A stretch of DNA of 40,126 nt from an uncultured Bacteroidales bacterium (lineage in GTDB: Bacteria > Bacteroidota > Bacteroidia > Bacteroidales > UBA932). Where the stretch lies: the NCBI GenBank assembly GCA_946538425.1, contig CAMNGM010000004.1:1-40126 (forward strand), in the 5' to 3' direction. Below, piece by piece: positions 23,523 to 31,929 of this stretch. The position numbers and the translations under genes are program-made. The notes under the pieces were generated by a model. It searched no databases and had not been told where the DNA came from. It worked only from the letters and a program-made list of their open reading frames with translations. Position 1 is the first letter of the stretch. Each line of letters begins with the position of its first letter.

Positions 23523-25778
23523 CTACCCCTCCATCACCCTCTCCACATCCTCCTTCTCTCCCACGATCCACAGGATGTCGCCTTCTTCGAAGGGGGCGTG
23601 GGCGTCGGGGGTGTGGAGGGTGCCGTCGGATTTCTCCACGCCCGCGACCAGGCAGTGGTAGCGGTTGCGGATGCCGGCGTCGATGATGGTGTGGCCCAGG
23701 AAGGGGGACGTACCCGTCACCGGGACGCATTTGAGCACCATCTCGCCGCTGTGGTAGCGCTCGTCCTCGAGGTCGATGGCGCTGGCCTGAAGGTGCCCGC
23801 CGAAGGCTTCGAGGTCGGCGTCGGAGCCGATGACCTGGATGCGGTCCTGCGGGAAGATGCGGTTGTTCGCTTTGGGAATGTTGATGCGTAGGCCGCCGCG
23901 GAGAATGGACACGACGTGGATGCCGAAGCGCTGGCCGAGGTTCAGTTCCGCCAGGGTCTTGCCGCCCCAGTCGATTTCGGCGGGGATGTCGAAGTCGGCG
24001 AAGTGCATGTCCTTGGACAGCAGGCGGGACGCGTATTCCGGCTTCTTTTCGCCCAGGTATTCCGCCCGCAGTTCGCGGGAGCGGAAGTTCGTCATGAACG
24101 TGTGTTCGATGCGCTGTGCATTCCGCTTGATGAAGCGGCTGGAGACGATGGCGAAGACCACCAGGAAGGCCAGGACGAAGATCAGCAGGACCGAGATGTG
24201 GAACAGGCGGGCCAGGACGTAGAAGACGAAGCCGAGGGCCAGCGCATACCGCAGCACGACGGTCGCCACGAGCGGCGCCCGGTTTGCGCGGTTCTCCTCC
24301 CAGAGGGCCTGGAAGGCGTCCGAGTGGCTGTGCTTGATGACCATCGTCCGGAGGAAGGGCGCGAGGGCGGCCAGGGTGATGGCGCCCGAGACGATGTTCG
24401 CCCACGGCGCCGGAATCCATTTCGAAGCGAAAGGCACCAGCAGGCCGAAGGAGAGGCCGTTGATGGCGATGCAAAGGATGCCGTAGATGAGGATGACCTT
24501 GAGCACGGAGCCCAGGTACTTCCGCCATTCGCTTTCCTTGCTCGTGGTGGGGGAGGCCGACGAAGCGGCATAATTGTCCATAAAGGTGCGCACCCGTCCC
24601 GGAAGGTGCTTGTACACAATCCCATACGCCGGTTCCGCCAGTCGGATCATATACGGGGTCAGGAAGATGGTGATGACCGATACGGCCACGACGATCGGGT
24701 ACAGGAAACTGCCCGTCACCCCCAGGGACACGCCCAGGGTGGCGATGATGAAGGCGAACTCGCCGATCTGCGTCAGCGAGAAGCCGCACTGCATCGCCGT
24801 CTTCAGCGGCTGTCCGGACAGGAGCACGCCCGTGGTGGCGAAGAAAAGCTGCCCGACGATGACGGTGAGGGTGATGACCACGATGGGCAGCCAGTACTGG
24901 GCGATCATCGCCGGGTCCACCATCATCCCCACGGACACGAAGAAGATGGCTCCGAACAGGTCCTTCACCGGCTTGACGAGGCGTTCGATGTGTTCCGCCT
25001 CGATGGTTTCCGCCAGGATGGAGCCCATGATGAAGGCGCCGAAAGCGGCCGAGAAGCCGGTCTTGGCGGCGACGACCACCATCCCGAAGCACAGGCCCAG
25101 GGCCACCACGAGGAGCGTCTCGTCGTTCATCAGCTTCTTGGCCCATCGCAGCAGGAGCGGGATCAGGTAGATGCCCACGACGATCCACAGGACGAGGAAG
25201 AACGCGAGCTTTCCGACCGACATCACCAGTTCCCGTCCCTCGAAATTGTTCGAGACCGCCACCGTGGACAGGACCACCATCAGGACGACGGCGAGGATGT
25301 CCTCCAGGATGAGGATGGACATCACCAGGCCCGCGAACTGCTTCTTCGCGAGCCCCAGGTCCTCGAAAGCCTTGTAGATGATGGTCGTGGACGACATCGA
25401 GATCATTCCGCCCAGGAACAGGGCGTCCATCTTGCTCCAGCCGAAACTGGAGCCGACGGTGAACCCGAGGAAGATCATCCCGAAGATGATGGTGAGGGCT
25501 GCGATGACGGCCGGCCCGCCCACCTTCACGATCTTCTTGAAGCTGAACTCCAGCCCGAGGGCGAACAGGAGGAAGATCACGCCGATGTCCGACCAGGTGT
25601 GGATGCTGGCGGTGTCGATGACCGAGGGCGTCAGGGCGAAGTGCGGGCTGGCGATGAAGCCGGCCACGATGTAGCCCAGCACAAGCGGCTGCTTGAGCTT
25701 CTTGAAGACGAGGGTCATCAGGCCCGCGCAGATGAGGATCAGGGCCAGGTCGGCGATCAGGGGTTCGATCTCGGACAT
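23523..25778 (-). CDS. Cation:proton antiporter, Kef/CPA2 type with TrkA-C domains
   Basis: An inner-membrane monovalent cation/proton exchanger, 751 aa. About 12 transmembrane helices in the first 390 residues form the Na/H exchanger domain, with DIGVIFLLFALGLEFSFKK, SMSSTTIIYKAFEDLG and ILEDILAVVLMVV as family blocks. Then comes a linker (SSASPTTSKESEWRK), a second membrane block of about four helices (430-560), and two tandem RCK-C/TrkA-C domains (about 590-660 and 680-751). There is no Rossmann RCK-N domain, so NAD-type gating as in E. coli KefB/C is unlikely. Its stop touches the stop of the convergent hydrolase gene. It lies downstream of dsbD across a repeat cluster. Confidence 0.93.
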   Translation of the reverse strand: MSEIEPLIADLALILICAGLMTLVFKKLKQPLVLGYIVAGFIASPHFALTPSVIDTASIHTWSDIGVIFLLFALGLEFSFKKIVKVGGPAVIAALTIIFGMIFLGFTVGSSFGWSKMDALFLGGMISMSSTTIIYKAFEDLGLAKKQFAGLVMSILILEDILAVVLMVVLSTVAVSNNFEGRELVMSVGKLAFFLVLWIVVGIYLIPLLLRWAKKLMNDETLLVVALGLCFGMVVVAAKTGFSAAFGAFIMGSILAETIEAEHIERLVKPVKDLFGAIFFVSVGMMVDPAMIAQYWLPIVVITLTVIVGQLFFATTGVLLSGQPLKTAMQCGFSLTQIGEFAFIIATLGVSLGVTGSFLYPIVVAVSVITIFLTPYMIRLAEPAYGIVYKHLPGRVRTFMDNYAASSASPTTSKESEWRKYLGSVLKVILIYGILCIAINGLSFGLLVPFASKWIPAPWANIVSGAITLAALAPFLRTMVIKHSHSDAFQALWEENRANRAPLVATVVLRYALALGFVFYVLARLFHISVLLIFVLAFLVVFAIVSSRFIKRNAQRIEHTFMTNFRSRELRAEYLGEKKPEYASRLLSKDMHFADFDIPAEIDWGGKTLAELNLGQRFGIHVVSILRGGLRINIPKANNRIFPQDRIQVIGSDADLEAFGGHLQASAIDLEDERYHSGEMVLKCVPVTGTSPFLGHTIIDAGIRNRYHCLVAGVEKSDGTLHTPDAHAPFEEGDILWIVGEKEDVERVMEG

Positions 25779-25848
25779 AGATTCTTTCGCTTCGCTCAGA
25801 ATGACAGAGGAAAATCGCAGAATGACAAGGGAATACCTCAGAATGACA
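25779..25848 (-). repeat. Dispersed repeat cluster (TGTCATTCT...AGAATCT variant), 21-bp period
   Basis: Read on the minus strand, there are two truncated units starting TGTCATTCTG, then a full copy with core GAGCGAAGCGAAAG ending AGAATCT at 25779. The CAGAATGACA cores start at 25797, 25818 and 25839, exactly 21 bp apart. The outermost unit forms the last codons and stop of dsbD. The full copy ends right at the antiporter ATG. Confidence 0.8.
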
Positions 25849-27760
25849 GGGCGCTGTCCAGGAACTGGACGAATCCGGGGATGGACAGGTTGTAGCCGCG
25901 GGGACCCGCGAGGACCTCACCCTCGGGGGAGAGGATGAGGTAGTTGGGCTGCGCGTTCACTTCGAAACGCGTGCGGGCGATGTAGGAGTTCACGCTGCCC
26001 AGGGTCTTGAGCGTCTTGCCGGCGGGCGTGGTGAACCACTCGCTCTCCGGGAGCTTCTGCTTGTCGTCGGTGTACAGGGCCACGATCTCGAAGTTGTCGC
26101 GCAGGCGGCGGAGGACTTCCGGGTCGCTCCAGACGCGGGCTTCCATCTCGCGGCAGTTGGTGCAGCCGTGGCCGGTGACATCGACAAAGACGGGCTTGCC
26201 GGAGGCCTTCGCGGCCGCAAGTCCTTCATCCAGCGTGAAATGGCCAGGAAGATTGTGGGCGATGTGGAGGCCGTAGCGGTTCGGGTCCGCAGGGGTTGCG
26301 GAGGCCGTTCCCGCCACCTGCCCCTCGGCATAGTTGGCGATGATGAAGTCCTGCGTCGAGATGGGCGGGAGATAGCCCGAGAGGGCCTTCAACGGCGCGC
26401 CGAACATGCCCGGAATCATATAGACGACGAAGGAGAACACGGCGATGGAAAGCGCGAGGCGCGTGACGCCGATCTTCTCCACCTTCTCGTCGTGCGTGAA
26501 GCGGATCTTCCCGAGGAGGTAGAAGCCCAGCAGGGTGAAGACCACGATCCAGATGGCGAGGTACACTTCCCGGTCCAGCAGGCCCCAGTGGTAGGTCTGG
26601 TCCGCGACGGAAAGGAACTTGAAGCCGAAGGCGACTTCCACGAAGCCCATCACGACCTTCACGGAGTTCAGCCAGGAGCCGCTCTTCATCTTCTTCAGGA
26701 GCTGCGGGAACAGGGCGAAGACGGTGAAGGGGAGGGCGAAGGCCACCGAGAAGGCCAGCATCGTGACCATCGGCGTCCAGAACTCGCCCTGGGTGGACTT
26801 GATCAGGACCGAGCCCACGATGGGACCCGTGCAGGAGAAGGACACCAGCACGAGGGTGAGGGCCATGAAGAACACGCCCGCCAGGCCTTTCTTGCTGGAA
26901 TTCGCGTCGCTCTTGTTCTGCCAGGAGGAGGGGAGCACGATCTCGAACGCCCCGAAGAAGGAGGCGGCGAAGACCATGAACACGAGGAAGAAGACGAGGT
27001 TCGGGAGCCAGTGCGTCGCCAGCCAGTTGAAGATGTCCGCCGTCACCGTCTCGCCGCCCAGGAGGCGGGTCAGGCCGATGATGACGCTGATGGGCACCGT
27101 GTACAGCAGGACGATGAACAGTCCGTACATAAAGGCCTTGAACCGGCCCTGGCGCGCGTTTTCCGACCCTTTCAGGAAGAAGGAGACCGTCATCGGGATC
27201 ATCGGGAACACGCAGGGCGTCAGGAGCATCGCGAAGCCCCAGAGGATGGCCTCGATGATGAGGGCCCACAGGCCCCCGCGGTCCTTCGCCTCCTCGGGAT
27301 CGCCGATGGCCGTCTGGTGGGCGGCCGCGTCAGCCGCGCCGACAGCCACGCTGAAGGCATATTCTTCCGGGAAACCGCACATATCTTCCGTGCAGGCCTG
27401 CCAGGTGATGGCGCCTTCCACGGCTGTGCCGCCTTCCACGGTCACTTCCTGCGAGAAGACGGCCTTGTCGAAGAAGACGAGGTCGTCCTTGTACGGCTGG
27501 GGTTTCGTCACTTCCTTCAGTTCGCCGGCCGTGACGGAACCGCTGTACTCCACTTCCACGGGATTGCCGATACCGGGATTCACGCCGTAGATGTGCTTCC
27601 CTTCCTCGATCTTGCCGGTGAAGGTCAATTCGTACGTGCCCTCAGAAACCTCCCTGGACGCGACCTTCCAAGTCACGGACGGCCCCTGGGCAAAAACGGC
27701 AACGCTCGCAAAGAGCGCTGCCCAAAAAGCCGTCATCCGGCGCTTGACATTCTTTGTCAT
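25838..27760 (-). CDS. dsbD: Thiol:disulfide interchange protein DsbD
   Basis: Carries electrons from cytoplasmic thioredoxin across the inner membrane to periplasmic thiols, 640 aa. A signal peptide (ending SVAVFAQ) is followed by the N-terminal DsbD-alpha domain with the pair ACTEDMC. The membrane domain at about 165-490 has the redox cysteines in LLTPCVFPM and SFSCTGPIVG, and the C-terminal thioredoxin-like domain has GHGCTNC. The start MTKNVKRRM is chosen; the longer frame encodes only repeat-derived sequence (RFPVKPG) and would overlap rny. ATG 27736 is an alternative. The start codon lies in the hairpin of one dispersed repeat and the stop TGA is supplied by another. Confidence 0.92.
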   Translation of the reverse strand: MTKNVKRRMTAFWAALFASVAVFAQGPSVTWKVASREVSEGTYELTFTGKIEEGKHIYGVNPGIGNPVEVEYSGSVTAGELKEVTKPQPYKDDLVFFDKAVFSQEVTVEGGTAVEGAITWQACTEDMCGFPEEYAFSVAVGAADAAAHQTAIGDPEEAKDRGGLWALIIEAILWGFAMLLTPCVFPMIPMTVSFFLKGSENARQGRFKAFMYGLFIVLLYTVPISVIIGLTRLLGGETVTADIFNWLATHWLPNLVFFLVFMVFAASFFGAFEIVLPSSWQNKSDANSSKKGLAGVFFMALTLVLVSFSCTGPIVGSVLIKSTQGEFWTPMVTMLAFSVAFALPFTVFALFPQLLKKMKSGSWLNSVKVVMGFVEVAFGFKFLSVADQTYHWGLLDREVYLAIWIVVFTLLGFYLLGKIRFTHDEKVEKIGVTRLALSIAVFSFVVYMIPGMFGAPLKALSGYLPPISTQDFIIANYAEGQVAGTASATPADPNRYGLHIAHNLPGHFTLDEGLAAAKASGKPVFVDVTGHGCTNCREMEARVWSDPEVLRRLRDNFEIVALYTDDKQKLPESEWFTTPAGKTLKTLGSVNSYIARTRFEVNAQPNYLILSPEGEVLAGPRGYNLSIPGFVQFLDSALSF

Positions 27761-27781
27761 TCCCGGCTTGACCGGGAATCT
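27755..27781. repeat. Dispersed repeat (TGTCATTCCCGG...CCGGGAATCT variant) at dsbD start
   Basis: A 27-bp element with an 8-bp perfect stem ATTCCCGG/CCGGGAAT (27759-27766 with 27772-27779) and a 5-nt loop, bounded by TGTC and CT. It fills the gap between the rny stop and the dsbD start, and its stem includes two bases of the dsbD start codon. Confidence 0.8.
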
Positions 27782-27785
27782 CATC

Positions 27786-29327
27786 CTATTTCGCATACGC
27801 CACCGATCTCGTTTCCCGGATCACGGTGATCTTCACCTGTCCCGGGTAGGTCATTTCGTCCTGGATCTTCTTGGCAATCTCGCCGGAGAGGACTTCGGCC
27901 TCGGCGTCGGACACCTGTTCGGCGCCCACGATGACGCGGAGCTCGCGGCCGGCCTGGATGGCGTAGGACTTCGTCACGCCCGGATAGGCCGCGGCGAGGT
28001 CCTCCATCCCCTTGAGGCGCTTGATGTAGGATTCGATGACCTCGCGGCGGGCGCCGGGACGGGCGCCGGAGATGGCGTCGCCCACGAGCACGATCGGGGC
28101 GTAGAGGGAGGTCATCTCGGTTTCCTCGTGGTGGGCGCCGATGGCGTTGCAGATCTCGGGCTTCTCCTTGAACTGCTCGGCGAGGCGCATACCCAGCAGG
28201 GCGTGCGGCAGGTCGGGTTCTTCCTCGGACACCTTGCCGATATCGTGCAGGAGGCCGGCGCGCTTGGCGATCTTCGGGTTCAGGCCCAGTTCGGAGGCCA
28301 TGATGGCGCAGATGTTCGCCACTTCGCGGGAGTGCTGCAGCAGGTTCTGGCCGTAGGAGGAGCGGTATTTCATCCGGCCGATCAGGCGGACGAGCTCCAT
28401 CGACATCCCGTGGATGCCCAGGTCGATGCAGGTGCGCTTGCCGGTCTCGAGGATCTCGTCCTCGAGCTGTTTCTGGACCTTCGTCACGACTTCCTCGATG
28501 CGGGCCGGGTGGATGCGCCCGTCGATCACCAGCTGGTGCAGGGCCAGGCGGGCGACCTCGCGGCGGACCGGGTCGAAGGCGGACAGCATGATGGCGTCCG
28601 GGGTGTCGTCCACGACGATCTCCACGCCGGTGGCGGCCTCCAGGGCGCGGATGTTGCGGCCCTCGCGGCCGATGATGCGGCCCTTGATCTCGTCATTGTC
28701 GATGGGGAAGGTGGTGACGGCGTTCTCGATGGCCGTCTCCGTGGCGGTGCGCTGGATGGTGTTGATGACGATGCGCTTGGCTTCCTTCGCGGCGTTCAGG
28801 CGGGCTTCGTCGATGGTGTCGTTGATGTAGGCCTGGGCCTCGGTGCGGGCCTCGGCCTTCATATTCTCCACGAGCTGGGCCTTGGCCTCCTGGGCCGTCA
28901 TCCCGGCAATGGACTCGATCTGGCGGTTCGCCTGCTCGATGCGGCGGTCGCATTCCTCCTCCTTCCGCTTGAGGGCTTCCTGCTGTCCCTTGAGGGAGGA
29001 CTTGACGTTCTCCACTTCCTTGTTCTTGCGGTCCAGCTCGCCCATCTTCTGGTTCAGGGTGTTCTCCTTCTGCTTGACGCGGGATTCCGCCTCGCGGATC
29101 TGGTTGTTCTTGTTGTTCACGTATTCCTCGTGTTCCGCCTTGAGGGTGAGGAACTTCTCCTTGGCCTGGAGGATCTTGTCGTTCTTGATCTTCTCCGCTT
29201 CGATCTCGGCCTTCTCGAGGATTTCGTCCCGCTTGCCCCGGAGGATGGATCTCCGGATGAGTATGTAGGCAGCCAAGGCCAGCGCGGCCCCGGCGATGAA
29301 TCCGATGAGTAATGATACGATGTTCAT
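27786..29327 (-). CDS. rny: Ribonuclease Y
   Basis: A membrane-anchored endoribonuclease that starts mRNA decay, 513 aa, the usual length. An N-terminal transmembrane helix ([20 protein letters not shown]) is followed by a long coiled coil (about 35-190). A KH RNA-binding domain follows, with [19 protein letters not shown] and [15 protein letters not shown], then an HD hydrolase domain with AGLLHDIGK and HHEE. A C-terminal domain ends ETRSVAYAK. The ATG at 29327 follows an AT-rich leader with no TAnnTTTG box. Its mRNA may therefore come from readthrough of the 6S-like RNA/zapA region past the hairpin at 29363-29397. dsbD follows across a 27-bp repeat. Confidence 0.97.
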   Translation of the reverse strand: MNIVSLLIGFIAGAALALAAYILIRRSILRGKRDEILEKAEIEAEKIKNDKILQAKEKFLTLKAEHEEYVNNKNNQIREAESRVKQKENTLNQKMGELDRKNKEVENVKSSLKGQQEALKRKEEECDRRIEQANRQIESIAGMTAQEAKAQLVENMKAEARTEAQAYINDTIDEARLNAAKEAKRIVINTIQRTATETAIENAVTTFPIDNDEIKGRIIGREGRNIRALEAATGVEIVVDDTPDAIMLSAFDPVRREVARLALHQLVIDGRIHPARIEEVVTKVQKQLEDEILETGKRTCIDLGIHGMSMELVRLIGRMKYRSSYGQNLLQHSREVANICAIMASELGLNPKIAKRAGLLHDIGKVSEEEPDLPHALLGMRLAEQFKEKPEICNAIGAHHEETEMTSLYAPIVLVGDAISGARPGARREVIESYIKRLKGMEDLAAAYPGVTKSYAIQAGRELRVIVGAEQVSDAEAEVLSGEIAKKIQDEMTYPGQVKITVIRETRSVAYAK

Positions 29328-29362
29328 AATATGTTGTGTTTTAAGCGTTTTTACATAAACAA

Positions 29363-29397
29363 ATCAGGCAGGCCCTCCTTTCGGAGACCTGCCTGAT
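29363..29397 (-). terminator. Terminator-like hairpin between the 6S-like RNA and rny
   Basis: A 10-bp outer stem ATCAGGCAGG/CCTGCCTGAT with an inner CTCC/GGAG stem. On the minus strand it is followed by TTTGTTT. It lies about 35 bp upstream of rny, after the RNA's own T-run, so it could be a second terminator or an attenuator in the rny leader. Confidence 0.6.
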
Positions 29398-29399
29398 GG

Positions 29400-29587
29400 A
29401 AAAAAACCGCCGCCATCCATGTCAGAAAAATCTTATGGATAAGATTTGAGTTCCGACCAGTTGCTGATATCCCACGTCCCGCCTCGACGGCGGAATCCCC
29501 GTTCGGGTCACCTGGGCCCGTCATCCCTGGTCTGAGAGCACTCGGTACGTTGTACTACGTTGTTTTCAGAGGGGGATGCGCGGCGGC
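29400..29587 (-). ncRNA. ssrS: 6S-like regulatory RNA
   Basis: A 188-nt non-coding segment between zapA and rny, the position where 6S RNA (ssrS, next to zapA) is found in many bacteria. It forms an elongated rod. The terminal stem pairs 29407-29418 with 29574-29586 (CCGCCGCCATCC against GGATGCGCGGCGG, one bulge). Long-range helices GACCAG/CTGGTC (29455-29460 with 29527-29532) and GAGT/ACTC (29448-29451 with 29540-29543) lie inside it. The terminal stem is followed on the minus strand by seven T, a Rho-independent end. 6S RNA binds the housekeeping RNA polymerase and damps transcription. The call rests on position and fold and not on a model score. Confidence 0.7.
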
Positions 29588-29591
29588 TATG

Positions 29592-29879
29592 TCATTTTCC
29601 GGTCCGGGCCAGATAGTCGGCGATGTCCTTGCTGAGCTGCTGTGCTTCCGCCTCCGCGGCGGCCTTCTCGCGCTGGGCGGTGATGCGGCTCACGCACTCG
29701 TTGAGCGCCAGCATCGGCATCAGCTCCGCCTGCGACTTGCCGGGATACCGTCGCGTATAGGCCTGCAGATGCTGGTTCACGGCATCCGCGGCCAGGCGGA
29801 TGATTTCCTCCTTCTCCGGGCTCGGAGCGGTCAGGTTGAACGTCCGCTCTGCGATCTTGATGCTGATTTTCTGGTCCAT
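29592..29879 (-). CDS. zapA: Cell division protein ZapA
   Basis: A 95-aa cytoplasmic protein that cross-links FtsZ filaments at the division ring. The N-terminal globular part (MDQKISIKIAERTFNLTAP, then EEIIRLAADAVNQHLQAY) is followed by an alpha-helical coiled-coil tail (CVSRITAQREKAAAEAEAQQL). The length is typical. It lies 3 bp after the small coiled-coil gene and 4 bp before the 5' side of the 6S-like RNA, so the RNA may be processed from the same transcript. Confidence 0.92.
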   Translation of the reverse strand: MDQKISIKIAERTFNLTAPSPEKEEIIRLAADAVNQHLQAYTRRYPGKSQAELMPMLALNECVSRITAQREKAAAEAEAQQLSKDIADYLARTGK

Positions 29880-29882
29880 ACG

Positions 29883-30152
29883 CTAACTTTCCAGCCAGGA
29901 GATGCACTTGTCTACCTCCCGTATCAGTTGATCCAACTTCTCTTTGGCGGCGCGGTTGTCGCCGCCGGCGGTAAAGGCTTCAGTCAATTTCAGGGTGTCT
30001 ATCGTGGACTCGAGTTCCAGGACTTGTCTCCTCAAGGCGTCTCCGGTTTCCTTGCACGCCTGTAGCTCTGCGCGGAGACGCTCGTTCTCCACTTTCTCAG
30101 CCTCATAGCGGGCAATCAGCTCTTCGATGTGTTTGCGTACTTCTTCAAGCAT
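29883..30152 (-). CDS. Small coiled-coil protein upstream of zapA (ZapB-like)
   Basis: An 89-aa protein, nearly all alpha helix, with heptad-like charged repeats (EEVRKHIEELIARYEAEKVE, then ENERLRAELQACKE). After a short loop (TAGGDNRAAKE) it ends in an amphipathic helix LIREVDKCISWLES. There is no signal or membrane segment. Its place as first gene before zapA, and its size and coil, suggest a ZapB-like division partner; the sequence alone does not prove this. It is transcribed from the TAAATTTG box at 30178-30185. Confidence 0.8.
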   Translation of the reverse strand: MLEEVRKHIEELIARYEAEKVENERLRAELQACKETGDALRRQVLELESTIDTLKLTEAFTAGGDNRAAKEKLDQLIREVDKCISWLES

Positions 30153-30177
30153 GGCCGGTTTCAGTGCCTTATTCGTG

Positions 30178-30185
30178 CAAATTTA
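30178..30185 (-). promoter_or_regulatory. Promoter box TAAATTTG for the zapB-like/zapA/6S region
   Basis: A minus-strand TAnnTTTG box 25 bp upstream of ATG 30152. It is the only such box seen before rny, so it may drive the whole stretch. The rest of the gap up to 30243 is AT-rich with nothing else clear. Confidence 0.6.
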
Positions 30186-30243
30186 ATAAAAAACTTTTAT
30201 TATCGCACGATTACACCCTAAAAAATTGAATGAAAGCAAGGGT

Positions 30244-31071
30244 TTAGAGCTGTTCGACCAATCTTTTGAATATCACGGTCATCCGGTCCGCCGCGGCGTT
30301 GGCCGCCTCGACGATGGCCTCGCCGTCGGTGACGTAGTCCTCGTCGTCCGTGGCGTGGGCCACGTCCGTGATGACTGACATCCCGAAGACGGGGATGCTG
30401 CTGTGCCGGGCCACGATGACCTCCGGGACGGTGCTCATCCCCACGGCGTCACCGCCGATGGCCCGGAAATAGCGGTATTCGGCCGGGGTCTCGTAGCAGG
30501 GGCCGGTGACGGCGACGTAGACGCCCTTGCGGAGGGAAATGCCCTCCCTGGCGGCGATTTCCTCCGCCTTCAGGATGAGGCCGGGATCGTACGGGCGGGT
30601 CATATCCGGGAACCGGGGGCCGAACTCGTCCAGGTTCGGGCCGATGAGCGGGTTCGGGATCAGGTTGATGTGGTCGCGGATGACCATCAGGTCGCCCACG
30701 TGGTAGCCGAGGTTCGTGCCGCCCGCCGCGTTGGAGACGAACAGGTACCGGATGCCGAGCCGGACCATCACCCGGATGGGGAGGACCACCTGGTGCATCG
30801 GGTAGCCTTCGTAGAAGTGGATGCGGCCCTGCATCGCGATGACGCATTTCCCGCCCAGGGTGCCGACGATGAAGTTCCCCTTGTGGCCGATGGCCGTGGA
30901 CACGGGGAAGCCGGGCAGTTCGCCGTAGGGGATGATGAGCGGGTTCTCGATCTGGTCGGCCAGTTTGCCGAGGCCGCTTCCGAGGACGATGCCGACCAGC
31001 GGCTTGCGTCCTTCCAGCCGCGCGGCGAGAGCGTCCGATGCGGCGTGTATCGTACGTAAAGTGTCAGTCAT
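30244..31071 (-). CDS. Purine nucleoside phosphorylase paralog with Asp in the base site
   Basis: Phosphorolysis of purine nucleosides to base and ribose-1-phosphate, cytoplasmic, trimeric PNP family, 275 aa. Family blocks are [51 protein letters not shown] (Glu194 contacts the base) and GMSTVPEVIVARH. At the position of mammalian PNP Asn243 it has Asp236 (SVITD) where its tandem paralog has Asn. In studied PNPs, and in MTA phosphorylase, Asp here favours 6-amino purines. It may therefore prefer adenosine or methylthioadenosine. It is last in the operon, 9 bp after its paralog. Confidence 0.9.
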   Translation of the reverse strand: MTDTLRTIHAASDALAARLEGRKPLVGIVLGSGLGKLADQIENPLIIPYGELPGFPVSTAIGHKGNFIVGTLGGKCVIAMQGRIHFYEGYPMHQVVLPIRVMVRLGIRYLFVSNAAGGTNLGYHVGDLMVIRDHINLIPNPLIGPNLDEFGPRFPDMTRPYDPGLILKAEEIAAREGISLRKGVYVAVTGPCYETPAEYRYFRAIGGDAVGMSTVPEVIVARHSSIPVFGMSVITDVAHATDDEDYVTDGEAIVEAANAAADRMTVIFKRLVEQL

Positions 31072-31080
31072 ATTCTTATC

Positions 31081-31908
31081 TTACAGTCTTTCGATCATTT
31101 CGCGGATGAGGCCGGTCATCTTGTCGGCCGCGGCGTTGGCGGCGGTCACGACGTCGTCGCCGTCATTGACATAGTCTTCGGCGTAGTCGTCGTGCGCTTC
31201 GTTCGTGATGACCGAGATGCCGAACACGGGCACGCCCGCGTGGCGGGCGGCGATGACTTCCGGGATGGTGCTCATTCCCACGGCGTCGCCGCCGATGAGG
31301 CGGAAGTACTTGTACTCCGCCGGAGTCTCGTAGGACGGGCCGGTGCCGCCCACGTACACGCCCTCCTTGAGGTCGATGCCCTTTTCCGCGGCGATGTCCT
31401 TCGCGAGCTTGATGAGCGCGGGGTCGTACGGGCGGGTCATGTCCGGGAACCGCGGCCCCAGGTAGTCCAGGTTCGGGCCGATGAGCGGGTTCGGGAGGAA
31501 GTTGATATGGTCCTTGATGACCATCAGGTCGCCGACGTGGAGCTGGAAGCTCACGCCGCCGGCGGCGTTGGAGACGAACAGCTTGCCGATGCCGAGGGAC
31601 ATCATCACGCGGATGGGGAGGACGACGAGGTCCATCCCGTAGCCTTCGTAGTAATGGATGCGGCCCTGCATCGCGATGACGGTCTTGCCGCCGAGGACGC
31701 CGATGATGAAATTCCCTTTGTGGCCGATGGCCGTCGAGACCGGGAAACCGGGGATGTCCTTGTAGGGGATGACGAGCGGGTCCGCGATCTGGTCGGCCAG
31801 CTTGCCGAGGCCGCTGCCGAGCACGATGCCGATTTCGGGCTGCCTGCCGGCGAGGACGCCGGTGAGGTAGTCCGCCGCATTCTTGATCCTTTCGATTCGA
31901 GGGTCCAT
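31081..31908 (-). CDS. punA: Purine nucleoside phosphorylase (inosine/guanosine type)
   Basis: A 275-aa trimeric-type PNP, same length and motif order as its downstream paralog: [39 protein letters not shown] (Glu194) and [13 protein letters not shown]. It keeps Asn236 in SVITN, the residue that reads 6-oxopurines (hypoxanthine, guanine) in mammalian PNP. It should therefore act on inosine and guanosine. It lies 21 bp after the amidohydrolase gene, whose deamination of adenosine-type nucleosides would yield inosine-type substrates for it. The two paralogs look like an in-place duplication with later divergence. Confidence 0.92.
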   Translation of the reverse strand: MDPRIERIKNAADYLTGVLAGRQPEIGIVLGSGLGKLADQIADPLVIPYKDIPGFPVSTAIGHKGNFIIGVLGGKTVIAMQGRIHYYEGYGMDLVVLPIRVMMSLGIGKLFVSNAAGGVSFQLHVGDLMVIKDHINFLPNPLIGPNLDYLGPRFPDMTRPYDPALIKLAKDIAAEKGIDLKEGVYVGGTGPSYETPAEYKYFRLIGGDAVGMSTIPEVIAARHAGVPVFGISVITNEAHDDYAEDYVNDGDDVVTAANAAADKMTGLIREMIERL

Positions 31909-31929
31909 AATAATCAGGTGGATTTAGTG

